Source of the DNA: Euperipatoides rowelli
Lineage: Eukaryota > Onychophora > Udeonychophora > Euonychophora > Peripatopsidae
Length of the DNA stretch: 11,763 nucleotides
Assembly: GCA_003024985.2 (NCBI GenBank)
Contig: PXIH01S0005239.1
Direction: 5' to 3' (one strand)
Every line of letters starts with the position of its first letter. The stretch's first letter is position 1. Below the pieces are notes generated by a model, which saw only the letters and a list, made by a program, of their open reading frames with translations, was not told the origin of the DNA and searched no databases. Shown here in pieces: positions 1 to 9,068 of this stretch. Made by a program: the position numbers and the translations under genes.

Positions 1-194
1 CTTTTAAAAGACTGTAGGCTCACACACCTCAAAACGTTGCAAATTACTTATTTAGCTTTAAAAAATGGCAATATAAAGACACGCCCCCCCCCTCTTCGAT
101 AGTTTTTATGTATTTAATAATAATAGCCTACTAGTAATAATAAAAATAATTAAGTGAAACAAAACAACTACTTTTAGAATCTGATTTATTTTTA

Positions 195-213
195 TCTGTC
201 TGTCTGTCTGTCT
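195..213 (+). repeat. TCTG microsatellite
   Basis: Four complete TCTG units followed by TCT. A shorter relative (CTGTCTGTCTG) appears near 6176-6187. Simple-sequence tract with no assignable function. Confidence 0.9.
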
Positions 214-594
214 AAATTAAAAAGTATCCAAGATAGCGAGTAGAAATTTTAAAGTACAGTATCTTTAAATGCATTAGTTTCAGCACATAGACAGAGTGGC
301 TGGTCGCCAGGGAAAATACCCAAATGGGCCAACAGTAAACCTGTTTGGGAATTAGGTGTGAAGAAAATAAAAAAATTTAAGATTTAAAAAGAGGAAAAAC
401 CATAATTTACCAAAGATCAGATAATCGCTGTGAGTGTCACACACACATATTGACATCCTAAAATCAAAAACAAACATAGTGTGCACTTCGTTCAGATCTT
501 GGGAGAACTAGCAGTGGAAAAAAATTCATAGTACAAAAAGAAAAATCATAAGTTCAAAGAGAAAAGATGTAATTTTTTTGTAACCAAAAATTAA

Positions 595-627
595 ATACAG
601 GAAATAACTGACACACATTTCCTGTAT
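595..627. repeat. Small perfect hairpin
   Basis: Arms ATACAGGAAAT (595-605) and ATTTCCTGTAT (617-627) are exact reverse complements around an 11-base loop. No U-rich tract, gene or element boundary sits next to it, so I assign no role. It could be the remnant of a palindromic repeat or chance in AT-rich DNA. Confidence 0.6.
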
Positions 628-863
628 AGTGCACATTTCTCAAATCCTGTAAGAGCTAGTCTTGAAAATAAATTTCTCACTGAAAGATGGTGGTGACCCC
701 TGTAGGTGTTTCTTTCAAGTCATAAGTCAATTTAATAGGTAATTTAGGGTGACATTTACATGATGCCATAAATTAATTTTTAATATTTTTATAGAGACCT
801 AAAGATTTGAACACTGGGAATTTGAATGAGTGCATGAAAAAAAAAATCATAATCTACAATGTA

Positions 864-891
864 TAATTAATTAGCCGTCTCTAATTAATTA
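864..891. repeat. Small AT-rich perfect hairpin
   Basis: Arms TAATTAATTAG (864-874) and CTAATTAATTA (881-891) are exact reverse complements around the six-base loop CCGTCT. The low complexity of the arms makes a chance origin more likely than for the 595-627 hairpin. Each arm also contains TAATTA, the generic homeodomain core, which is common in DNA this AT-rich and is not evidence of regulation. Confidence 0.55.
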
Positions 892-1507
892 CTATGAACT
901 AATTATTTATTGCTTTAAAATAGTCTATGAATAACTATATAAAAATTAACAATCTATATTAGCCATATTTACTTCTCACCCTATCGCCACCCTTTATTGA
1001 ATAGGATTTCAACCTTTAAAAAAATAAACAGGTAATAACAGTCAAAATAATAGGTGGGTATGGGTATGACCCATGACCAATTGACAATGGTCGCCAATAT
1101 CTTTGTTGATATAAAATACTTGCAAAATGGTAGATGTAATTTTATAATTTAAATATGGTAATATGGAAACAATAATTGTTAGGGAATTAATTCATTACGA
1201 ATACCCAAAACAAAATCTGAAAGGTACAGAGGGGACATCCGTTTCATACTTGACAGAAAATTAGGAGATTAAATCAGTTTTACTTTTTATTTAGCTTAAA
1301 TGACAATTGAATTGGAACGAAATAGACTATATTGCGCATGATAAATTAAAATATTTTAAATTTTAGTTGGTGTTCAAATTATTCATAAAGCTGGTACGTT
1401 ACGGAATTATATTTTAGCTTTACATTTATTGATACAAAACCAAATACTGAATTGATATAGCACAAAATAAGATACCTGTCTTTTACACACCTGCAACGAT
1501 TAAAACG

Positions 1508-1672
1508 GATAACATTCTTATTCTTATTTTTTTTTTAATTTACAGTCTTAATCTTCATCTCAACCCGAATCCTAACCCTAACTACGTAAAAATCTATGCC
1601 ACACCCATATAATACTCAGAGGTGCAACAAATCTTTTTTGATAATTTTTGTTATTTATTACACAATTTGCGT
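1508..1672 (+). repeat. Family I interspersed repeat, degraded copy
   Basis: This segment aligns, with gaps, to the reverse complement of the interior of the 8793-9068 element. Matching landmarks in the same order are GGATA, a T-rich run, TTTACAGTC then TAA, an ACTACGTA block, AGAGGTG followed by an AATC-TTTTTTG phrase, TTTTGATAA, TATTTAT and a final GCGT. The order and spacing over about 165 bp make homology likely. The terminal inverted repeats seen in the other copy are not recognisable here, so this copy is truncated or more decayed. The CCTAACCCTAAC phrase near 1569 belongs to this repeat and is not a telomeric array. Confidence 0.65.
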
Positions 1673-2784
1673 CGCCTAATCGTTAACCAATTAATGGCCA
1701 ATTCTGGACTGAATGGTACAAGTTTCTTTATCATTGATAATCTCAGATAACGTTAATAAATTAATTTCAAACAATGATCAAAGAGGGGGAAAATGAACAA
1801 ATACGACAAAATAAATATAAAATAATTATTGATTTTAGAAGACATTTGTTTGCCTCTAATGAAATAATAAATTTAAATATTTGAAGAGTAAAGATTTGTA
1901 ATAATTTTGTTTGCTTAAATTTAAAATTTTATTATTAACATGTATGCATGTGTATAAAAAAACTGAACCCAGAATAGATATGAAAAGAAAAAAGTCAGTT
2001 CCATGCATAACCCTAAACTGGACTTTCCACCACTAGATGGCCCTAGTTTCTAATAGGAGCAATCGCATAAAATAATCTGTTCTCACCTTCTACTTTTTTT
2101 TTTTTTTTGGTCAAAGTTTTACTTTAAAGATGAGAATGCACCAATGCCAGTAAAGATTAGCAGGCTGGGAAAACAATGATGTGAAGACAGGGTAAACAGT
2201 ATCTTCTTTTGAAGTTTGACAATTATTTGGTATTCTTCTGTAAATTGATCCCATCATTTAAGTTTTTGTAGAAAGTCATACTGTATTTACTTAAAGGATT
2301 ACGATATTTGAATAAGATTGGTTCATTCTTAAAACTTTTTCACACAAGTGTTGGAAATAGATTTGTCTTGCCCTAATCAATATCACAGATCAACTTCCCC
2401 TTCTGTAGTAGTTTTTATTTCAAATAGAGCAACTGAGAAGGAATATATTCAATATTCCTGCTGCTTCAGTATCAACCAACTGCAGATCATTGTTAATTTT
2501 TTTTTATTTAAAAAATTCTCACTATTGGTTTAGTTCTATCTTTTTAACCCTTCATTTCAGAATTTAAATTCTTTTAATAATTTCTAAACATTATGAAAGA
2601 AGTCAACCCCATGATAACTATTTAGTATAATAAATTAATTTTTCTCACTAGGGAATAAAGTTCAGGAGAAATCCTTTCAATAAAGTATTAAAAATATTTG
2701 GTTCATAACAGCAGAACATAAGTAGTCCTACTTCTGTTGTTGAAACTTGCTAGGAAAAAATAAATAAATAGAAATTGCATATGT
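1673..2784. other. AT-rich non-coding stretch
   Basis: No supported gene. A 61-codon open stretch at 2348-2533 starts at a non-ATG codon, has no recognisable domain and ends in an AT-rich run typical of chance openings. The stretch contains a long poly-T tract (about 2093-2108) and the CTCF-like motif at 2030-2041. From about 2750 the sequence begins to resemble the satellite that follows. Confidence 0.65.
2030..2041 (+). promoter_or_regulatory. CTCF-like core motif
   Basis: CCACTAGATGGC matches every position of the 12-base CTCF core consensus CCASYAGRKGGC. CTCF is a zinc-finger architectural protein conserved across much of Bilateria. A match to this GC-rich word is not expected often in DNA this AT-rich. 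Occupancy cannot be inferred from sequence, and no second full site was found in the window. It could still be chance or part of an undetected repeat. Confidence 0.4.
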
Positions 2785-3717
2785 TACTGTGATTTCCATA
2801 ATGATCAAACTATTAATGGTTCTCCTCATTTTATCTTTGCAATAAATAAATTCTCCATTTGCTGTGGCTTCCATAATGGTTAATCTAGTAATGGATTGAC
2901 ATACTGTGGTTCTATTCATTTCATCTTTGTGACAAAAAAAATTCTCAGTTTGCTGTGGCTCCCATATTGGTCAATCTACAAAAGACTTGAGATATTGTGG
3001 TTCTCCTCATTTTATCTTTGTGATAAAGAAATTGTCCATTTGCTGTGGTTTTCATAATGGTCACTCTACTAACGGATTGACATATTGTGGTTCTTCTTAT
3101 TTTATGTTTGTGATAAAGAAATTATCGATTTGCTTTGGCTTCCATAATGGTCAATCTGCTAACAAATTGACATATTGTGGTTCTTCTAATTTTATGTTTG
3201 TGATAAACAAATTCACCATTTTTTGTGGCTTCCATAATGATCACTCTGCTAATGGATTGACACATTGTGGTTCTTCTCATTTTATCTTTGTGATAAAGAT
3301 ATTTTCCATTTGCTGTGACTTCCATAATGGTCAATCTGCTAAAGAACTGACATATTGTGGTTCTCCTCATTTTATTTATTTGCTGTGATTTGCATAAGGG
3401 TCAATCTACTAATGGATTGACATATTGTGGTTCTTCTAATTTTATGTTTGTGATAAAGAAATTATCCATTAGCAGTGGCTTCCATAATGGTCAATCTACT
3501 AATGGAATGAAATATTGTGGTTCTCATTTTATCTTTGTGACAAAGAAATTATCCATAATGGTCACTCAACTAACAGATTGATATATTGTGGTTCTTCTCA
3601 TTTTATGTTTGTGATAAAAAATTCTCCATTTGCTGTGGCTTCCATAATGGTCAATATGCTATTGAATTGACATATTGTGATTCTTCTCATTTTATCTTTG
3701 TGATAAACAAATTCACC

Positions 3718-3775
3718 ATTTGTTGTGGCTTCCATAATGGTCACTAGAGTGACCATTATGGAAGCCACAACAAAT
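3718..3775. repeat. Perfect 28-bp inverted repeat in satellite
   Basis: The arms at 3718-3745 and 3748-3775 are exact reverse complements separated by only two bases (AG). Each arm is a piece of the satellite unit centred on GGCTTCCATAATGG. A second, seven-base inverted pair (GTTAGTA at 3778-3784, TACTAAC at 3787-3793) marks the far edge of the same event. Removing about 40 bp restores the 90-bp unit spacing. The simplest reading is a short inverted insertion templated by neighbouring satellite sequence. Near-perfect palindromes like this are prone to cruciform formation and instability. Confidence 0.9.
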
Positions 3776-4174
3776 CTGTTAGTAGATACTAACATATTGA
3801 CATATTGTGGTTCTTCTCATTTATGCTTGTGATAAAAAAAATTATCAATTTGGTGTGGCTTCCAGAACTGGTAAATCTACTAATGGATTTATATTTTGTG
3901 GTTCTTCTCATTTTATCTTTGTGATAAAAAAATTCTCCAATTGATGTGGTTCCATAATGGTCAATCTGCTAATAGATTGACATTTTGTAATTCCCCTCAT
4001 TTTCTCTTTGTGATAAAGAAATTCTCAAATTGCTGACTTCCATAATGGTCAATCTACTAATGGATTGACATTTTGTGGTTCTCCTCATTTTATCTTTGCA
4101 ATAAAGAAATTATCTATATGGGAATTGCTGTGGGTTCCATAATGGTCAATCTACTAATGGATTGACATTTTGTG

Positions 4175-4255
4175 GTTCTCCTCATTTTATCTTTGTGATA
4201 AATAATTTATCCATNGTTCTCCTCATTTTATCTTTGTGATAAATAATTTATCCAT
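4175..4255. other. Assembly seam: N with duplicated 40-bp flanks
   Basis: The single N at 4215 is flanked by two identical 40-bp sequences, 4175-4214 and 4216-4255. Dropping one copy and the N (41 bp) changes the anomalous 131-bp unit spacing (4137 to 4268) to exactly 90. This is what results when two contig ends that really overlap are joined with a placeholder base instead of being merged. I read it as an artefact of assembly inside a tandem repeat. Confidence 0.92.
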
Positions 4256-4537
4256 TTGCTGTCGCTTCCATAATGGACAATCTACTAATGGATTGACATT
4301 TTGTGGTTCTTCTCATTTTATCTTTGTGATAAAGAATTTATCCATTTGCTATGGCTTCTATAATGGACAATCTACTAATGGATTGACATATTGTGGTTCC
4401 CCTAATTTTATCTTTGTTATAAAGAAATTATCCTTTTGTTATAATTTCCATAATGTTCATCTGATAATATAGATTGACAGATCGCTGGTCTCTCCATTTT
4501 ACGTTTGCAATAAAAAAAATTATCTATTTGCTATGGT

Positions 4538-5582
4538 TACTTGCCAACTGCTCCACCGAGACATCGGCATTTTTATGATTTCTTTCTTCTTCTTTTTAGT
4601 TATTTCAATATTTCATTGAGATTTCATGTTTTACAACATAATGGCCAATTTTGTTTAATGTATACAATTTTATTCCATTTCACCACTTCAAAAATAACTT
4701 TGAGATGATATAATTGAGAAAAGGATTATTTTTAGCAACTTTTGAGGCGTTTAAAGCAATTTTGTTTAAACATAACTCGTGAAAATTCGATGATTTTTAA
4801 CCATAAGTTATACAAAATTACAAATAGGTGGTTTTACAATGCCATCTGATCGTAAATGCATAAAATTTTAGCAAGATGAGAAGGAATTATTTAAATCATA
4901 AACTAAAGGGAAAAAATTTGATAGGCATAAGAAAAGAAAATTATAGCAAATGAAAGTAAAAATAATTAAAAATTACTCAAAATATTTTTAGACAATTTTC
5001 TTTATAAATACTTATGTAAATCACATTTTCTGATAAGAACAGATGTAAAATTATAACCAAACTTGTTTTCTTTTTATTGTTAGCTAAAAATCATTAAATA
5101 TTGGAAGTCAATGAGGTTTCTGAGGGTTAAACAAAACACAGTTAGCAGTGACAAATACAACAATTTAAAAATGATTGCTTCTACTAGAAAAGAAAGCCTA
5201 TAAATCACTGGATACTTTTAAGAACAGATGTTTACTTAGGCATCATTAATACTTACATAACAGCTAAATGAACTTAAGTTTAAATCACATTAAAGGCGGA
5301 TTGTATGTTTATTGGTTTGGTATGAATCAATGACATAGCTTTTTTTTAAATAATACAAAATATATTAACATGAATACATTAAAAAAAAAGAAAGTCTGTT
5401 TAAAGAAAAAGAGAAAATTTTAAAAAATTTCCATTAATTAGAATTTAAAGGTTGGTTTTTGAGTGGGGCAAATTTCACCAATAGCCCCGGGTGAATTTTT
5501 TATAAGTCCCTCCCTACATATAGACTAGGAATAAAATTAACTAATTATATTGAATTATTAATTATTTATACTGTATGTTGTA
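4538..5582. other. AT-rich non-coding stretch
   Basis: No gene, RNA or clear repeat is visible. Stops are dense in all frames and A- and T-runs are common. The segment at about 5451-5530 is slightly richer in G and C (GTGGGGCAAATTTCACC, AGCCCCGGGTG). It lies directly before the family II copy, so it could be an outer part of that element, but I found no matching sequence before the other copy. Confidence 0.65.
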
Positions 5583-5930
5583 TTCAGGGCCCCCACATAT
5601 GAGTCCAGGGACCCGGGAGTGGAAATCCAGATGGAGCCCCTTATAATTACCCTTTTTGTTACGAAGACCCTTGTTTCTTTTTATTTGATAAGCTTTTTTT
5701 TTGGTTGTATGGATAAGCATTTTTTTTGTATGGATTAAGGGGTTCATTGTTTACTTTTAGAAGCCTATGGGGACATGCCCCCCCCCCCAGCATCGACCTT
5801 AGTCAAAACTGTAGTTTCTTATGCAACTTGACCATGCAAGGGCCTCGACCCTGACCCTGTGCATCGGGACTACAGCCTCATGCAAACCCCCCGCCCCCTC
5901 TGTAGTGGGCCTGGTTGTATGTAAACTCTT
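5583..5930. mobile_element. Family II interspersed element, copy A
   Basis: This GC-richer island shares ordered blocks with 7562-7930 in the same orientation. The shared blocks are CAGGGCCCCC, then GGGA-TGGAAATCCA, TTTGATAAGCTTTTTTTT, TTGTATGGA, TAGTTTCTTATG, GGGACTACAGCC and a closing CCTGG-TGT phrase. An 11-base poly-C tract sits at 5778-5788, and a TTGTATGGATAAG phrase is locally duplicated around 5704-5733. I see no tRNA-type A or B box, no terminal inverted repeats and no coding capacity, so it is either a non-autonomous element or a piece of a larger one. The class is undetermined. Short open frames on both strands at 5799-6042 lie partly inside it and are not genes. Confidence 0.75.
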
Positions 5931-7561
5931 ATCTAAGGAGATGAGGAAAAGAGAGAAACTAAACATAGAAGGAAAAGGTTTCATCCTATATGATTTTGCA
6001 CTGAAGCCTGACATTTTTTTCATATGTCTAAAATTCTTTTAATATTTTCTAAAACTTAATAAACCTAAATGTACCTCAATAAGTAAACAGCAAACAAAAT
6101 TTAAATTATTTTAAAAAATCGAAACTCCACTAAACTTCTACTAGTGTTCTTATCCTAAATTCCCCTAGATATGATCTGTCTGTCTGTTCACAACTTTAGT
6201 TAGGGTGATCAAATAAAATTATGTAGAAGCTCTGGTTTCTTCAGTCCACCCCTAAGCTTTATTCAACATGGCAAAAACTTACAAATTATATATATATATA
6301 TATAAAGGCCTAGCTTCGAAGGATATGGCCTATATTTACACTAGGAAGAAATAAAAAGTAGATTAGTAAAATATATTATATACAAATAAATAAATAAACA
6401 CAAACTGAAGAGTGTCTTAAATTTCCGTTATCATACTACAATTGATATAACATGGAGAAGAATTGTCCAGATGAAAACATTTAGCTGTGAACACCAAAGA
6501 TAAGCCATATAAGCCTCAACAAAGCAAAAAGCCTACACAGTTAACGTTATCCAGTTTATCCACGCAAAATTCGAATGATCTAAGGATCTCATGGTTTTAA
6601 AGGTGGAGAAACAGTTATTAAGAAATAAATAAAACTCAAAACGTCATTGCAGAACAGGACAAATTAAAACCTTCATCGGCCATCAAACAGACTCATGGAG
6701 CTGCTCCTAAGGGGCCTAAACAGATACAATGTCCAAATGGGCATTTATGCATTCCAACATTAATCAAGTTAACAGCCCGATGATCAGTTACAAAGTGAAA
6801 TAGTTCAATCCACCAACTAAAAGTCTCCACATAATCCATAAGCCAAGTAAAAATAATAGAAATAAATAGCATAAAGAACAAAAAGAAAGCTGTCTAGAAA
6901 GACAGTACAAGCGGCCAAAAGGCACTACATCCGGCATTGATTCTATTTAAATCAGAATTCTAATTGATTAAATGAATTTATTAATTTATTTTGATCTGCT
7001 ATTTTAGATATACAAATGAATACAAAATGAATTAGGTAATTTGACGCATTATTTAATCATACTTGTATGACCCAATGCCAATTGGGGAAATAGGGTAACC
7101 GTCCTACATTGATATTTTGAATTTAAACGGTGTGCATTAGGTTATTTTGTATTTGTGTATGGAGATTATAAATATTATCGAAGATATACTGTAAACATCT
7201 AAGCTCATGAATTCTAAATTAAGTACCAATATATTAAATACATATATTAATAAACAAAAATACAATAAGTCTTAAATATAGTTTCAAATCATCAATTTCC
7301 ATTAGGCCTCTAATAGATTGAAATTCTTATTTTAAAAAATCTGAGATTAAAAATCATAATAAATATATAAGTGAAATGAAAAAAAATCTGAGATAGATTT
7401 GCATTTGTATGGGGGGAGAAAAGGCCATACTATTTAAAAAGTGGCATTGGAATCTAAAACCTATTAGTATCTAATCCTTTTCATATTTTTCGTAAAAATA
7501 ATTCAAAATACTTTTGCACCACAACACTACAATGAAATTAAGGTTTGAGAATAAGCTGTTA
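5931..7561. other. AT-rich non-coding stretch
   Basis: No supported gene. It contains a (TA)9 tract at 6287-6304 and a short CTGT run near 6176. The patch at about 6640-6900 is a little less AT-rich and gives a hydrophobic 62-codon minus-strand opening (6693-6881) with no recognisable domain. The rest is stop-rich in all frames. Confidence 0.65.
6287..6304 (+). repeat. (TA)9 microsatellite
   Basis: Nine uninterrupted TA units, followed by AAGGCC. Although TATAAA occurs at its edge, it is better explained as a simple repeat than as a core promoter. Confidence 0.9.
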
Positions 7562-7930
7562 TCAGGGCCCCCGAATCCTACTCGGGGGCCCGGGACTGGA
7601 AATCCATGCTGGGCCCTAATATATTTTTGATACATTTTTCCTTGTTCATAAAGATTTGATAAGCTTTTTTTTTTTTGTATGGACATTTTGTTTACCTTTG
7701 ACGGACCAGCGAGTCCCTTGTTCAGGCCTACAAGAGTCCCTTGTGTGTAAAGTTTGTTTTTTGTTTTTTGTTGTATGTACGTTTTTTTTTTTTTTTTACC
7801 TTTTTTAGCTTATTGTCACCCCTGGTCATAACTATATAGTTTCTTATGGAGTTTCTTCATCCGTGCCCCCCCCCCCCCTGGGACTACAGCCCCATCCAAT
7901 CCCTCTATATGGTAGCCCTGGCTGTTATTA
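7562..7930. mobile_element. Family II interspersed element, copy B
   Basis: This is the second copy of the element at 5583-5930, in the same orientation and clearly diverged. It opens with a perfect GC hairpin: GGGCCCCCGA (7565-7574) and TCGGGGGCCC (7582-7591) around a seven-base loop. Copy A shows a decayed version of the same arms. It then carries the GGACTGGAAATCC, TTTGATAAGCTTTTTTTT, TAGTTTCTTATGGA and GGGACTACAGCC blocks. A GAGTCCCTTGT direct repeat and T-rich tracts (about 7711-7807) expand the middle, and a 13-base poly-C tract lies at 7866-7878. There is no coding capacity. An open frame beginning at 7863 merely starts in the poly-C. Confidence 0.75.
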
Positions 7931-8792
7931 CAGTAATATAATCCCTCCCTTTCCTCAAATATTTTTTTTTATAGTTTTCCTCTCCCATCTTCTTCCCTGC
8001 TTTCTTTTAAGTATTATATATCAGCTTATTAAAATGTTATCATTCATGATTTGACATTTAACGTTTTGTCCTATCATCCATAAAATATCATTTCTATTTG
8101 AAAACGTCACACCTGAAAAAACATCTTAATACCAAATCAAATAATGATGTTAAGTTACAAAAAAAAAAAAAAACTTTCACAGACAAGTCTGGCGGGAGGC
8201 AAATGACTTTAAATTTAATCAATGAAATGGACCTTAACAAAAAGAAAGTAAAAATACTAAAAATAAATACAACCATATTCCATTCAGTATCGAACAATTG
8301 AGATAAATAAGTCCATCCTCCCATTAGTCCTAAATATAGACCGGTAAAGTTAGCCTACAGAGTATAATACAAAGTTCCAGGTGGTCAAAGAGAGACAACC
8401 CCCCTCTCCCCATAATCTGAGTCAATACTCTTGTTACAGGTGTAAACTTAATGTAGTCTAGCTGCATTAAGAGTGTCCATTAAATTCTAAAAACCGAGTG
8501 GTCATAGAAGTTAATTTAAAGTGGCAGGATAGGGACCATTTATTTTCTAGCTATACGACTTTTATTATGCGCAATTTGTTAGCAACTTAAAGGATTATTA
8601 TATTTTGTTTATATAGAAATAAGAAAATAGCTTATATTTTAAAGTATTATTATAAAGAAAATATGATTTTAAACCTAAAAAAATATACACAGTATATTCC
8701 GGAAGTTGCAAGGTGAACTTTGACCTTAGCATTTCCCAATAGCAGTTGACTGCTGTATAAAACTAAAAACATTTTAAAGATAATTAGGAGTA
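7931..8792. other. AT-rich non-coding stretch
   Basis: Apart from the weak BED-finger-like relic listed separately at 8059-8301, nothing is recognised. There is a 15-base poly-A run near 8159-8173, a C-rich patch near 8399-8410, and otherwise stop-dense AT-rich DNA. Confidence 0.6.
8059..8301 (+). pseudogene. Possible BED zinc-finger relic (weak)
   Basis: The frame is open from about 8059 to the stop at 8299-8301, with no good ATG start. Its residues KTSHLKKHLNTKS resemble the second half of BED-type zinc fingers in hAT transposases and domesticated ZBED-like proteins, where a K-x-S-x-L-x-x-H-L-x-T-K-H pattern is typical. Here the final zinc-binding histidine position is serine, and the cysteine pair expected upstream is absent. 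Downstream there is a lysine-rich run encoded by a 15-base poly-A, then no recognisable domain. If real, it is a fragment of a dead transposase or ZBED gene. A chance resemblance in lysine-rich, A-rich translation is quite possible. Confidence 0.22.
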
Positions 8793-9068
8793 CCTAGAAA
8801 AGGGATCCAATAAGTGACAATTACCGCGTTTTTAACATCTGCACATATATTTCAGTCATATACGCCAAATGGTATAAATAGCTCAAATTTATCAAAACCG
8901 GCCAAAAAATGATTATTTCACCTCTAGATTATCCTACACTTTCAGGCTAATATCTTAAATACGTAGTAGGAGTTATGGTTCAGAGTAAGAGTAAGGTTAG
9001 GACTGTAAATAATAAAATAAATCTGCTATCCATTTACCAAATGTCACTTATTGGATCCTGATTCTAGG
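8793..9068 (-). mobile_element. Family I element with terminal inverted repeats
   Basis: The left end (8793-8819) and right end (9042-9068) form an inverted repeat. CCTAGAA and GGATCCAATAAGTGACA both match exactly between ends, separated by three mismatched bases, giving arms of 27 bp. The 276-bp element contains no coding capacity, as expected of a MITE or other non-autonomous DNA element. Its interior, read on the minus strand, aligns with 1508-1672, which supports a mobile family. No obvious target-site duplication could be assigned beyond the arms, so the transposon superfamily is unknown. Confidence 0.7.

Larger units (their letters stand above)
1..1507. other. AT-rich non-coding stretch
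   Basis: No gene is visible. All six frames are closed by frequent stops and no RNA gene stands out. The stretch holds a nine-base poly-C tract (84-92), a TCTG microsatellite (195-213), a short CA tract near 441-450, and two perfect small hairpins (595-627 and 864-891), listed separately. There is also a weak resemblance between about 476-530 and 626-680, both containing ATAGTG, GCAC and an AGA-CTAG phrase about 150 bp apart. It may be a degraded direct duplication, but I cannot exclude chance. Confidence 0.7.
2785..4537 (+). repeat. 90-bp satellite array, about 20 units
   Basis: A recurring anchor (usually TTCCATAATGGTCAAT) appears near 2796, 2871, 2962, 3052, 3142, 3232, 3322, 3392, 3482, 3553, 3642, 3732, 3862, 3952, 4040, 4137, 4268, 4358 and 4448. 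Most spacings are 90 bp. Exceptions are about 75 (first unit), about 70 (3322-3392 and 3482-3553), 97 (4040-4137), 130 (3732-3862, an inverted insertion) and 131 (4137-4268, an assembly seam). A typical unit continues with a GGATTGACATATTGTGG phrase, then TTCTTCTCATTTTATC and a GATAAAGAAATTATCC phrase. The units differ by scattered substitutions, and the outer ones are the most diverged, as in an ageing array. Because 90 is a multiple of three, any frame open in the consensus stays open across units, which creates repetitive openings on both strands (for example 2987-3388 plus and 3122-3370 minus). I do not regard these as genes. Confidence 0.95.

Noticed and set aside
1569-1580. CCTAACCCTAAC as an interstitial telomere repeat
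   Set aside because: Under two imperfect units, and the same position in the related 8793-9068 copy lacks it, so it is drift within family I.
2348-2533. 61-codon plus-strand opening
   Set aside because: Non-ATG start, no domain, and phenylalanine/leucine-rich end caused by T-runs.
3141-3150. TCCATAATGG in satellite units as an SRF CArG box
   Set aside because: CArG needs CC, six A/T bases, then GG. This word has only five A/T bases between, in every typical unit.
2987-3388. 133-codon plus-strand opening with 30-residue repeats, and similar openings at 3357-3581, 4236-4472 and on the minus strand
   Set aside because: All are products of the 90-bp satellite period being divisible by three. 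They are open on both strands, start and stop where units are damaged, and one begins just after the assembly N.
5799-6042. Overlapping open frames on both strands
   Set aside because: They lie largely in the GC-richer family II repeat, where stop codons are rarer, and no protein family is suggested.
6706-6786. Plus-strand CPNGHLCIP phrase resembling an LDL-receptor class A domain
   Set aside because: The rest of the domain (further cysteines and the acidic calcium-binding end) is missing and a stop follows soon after.
6693-6881. Hydrophobic 62-codon minus-strand opening
   Set aside because: No good homology cue. Hydrophobicity follows from AT-rich codons, and length is within chance expectation.
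7863-8054. 63-codon opening starting with a proline run
   Set aside because: The prolines come from a poly-C tract inside a repeat and the remainder is T-rich low-complexity translation.
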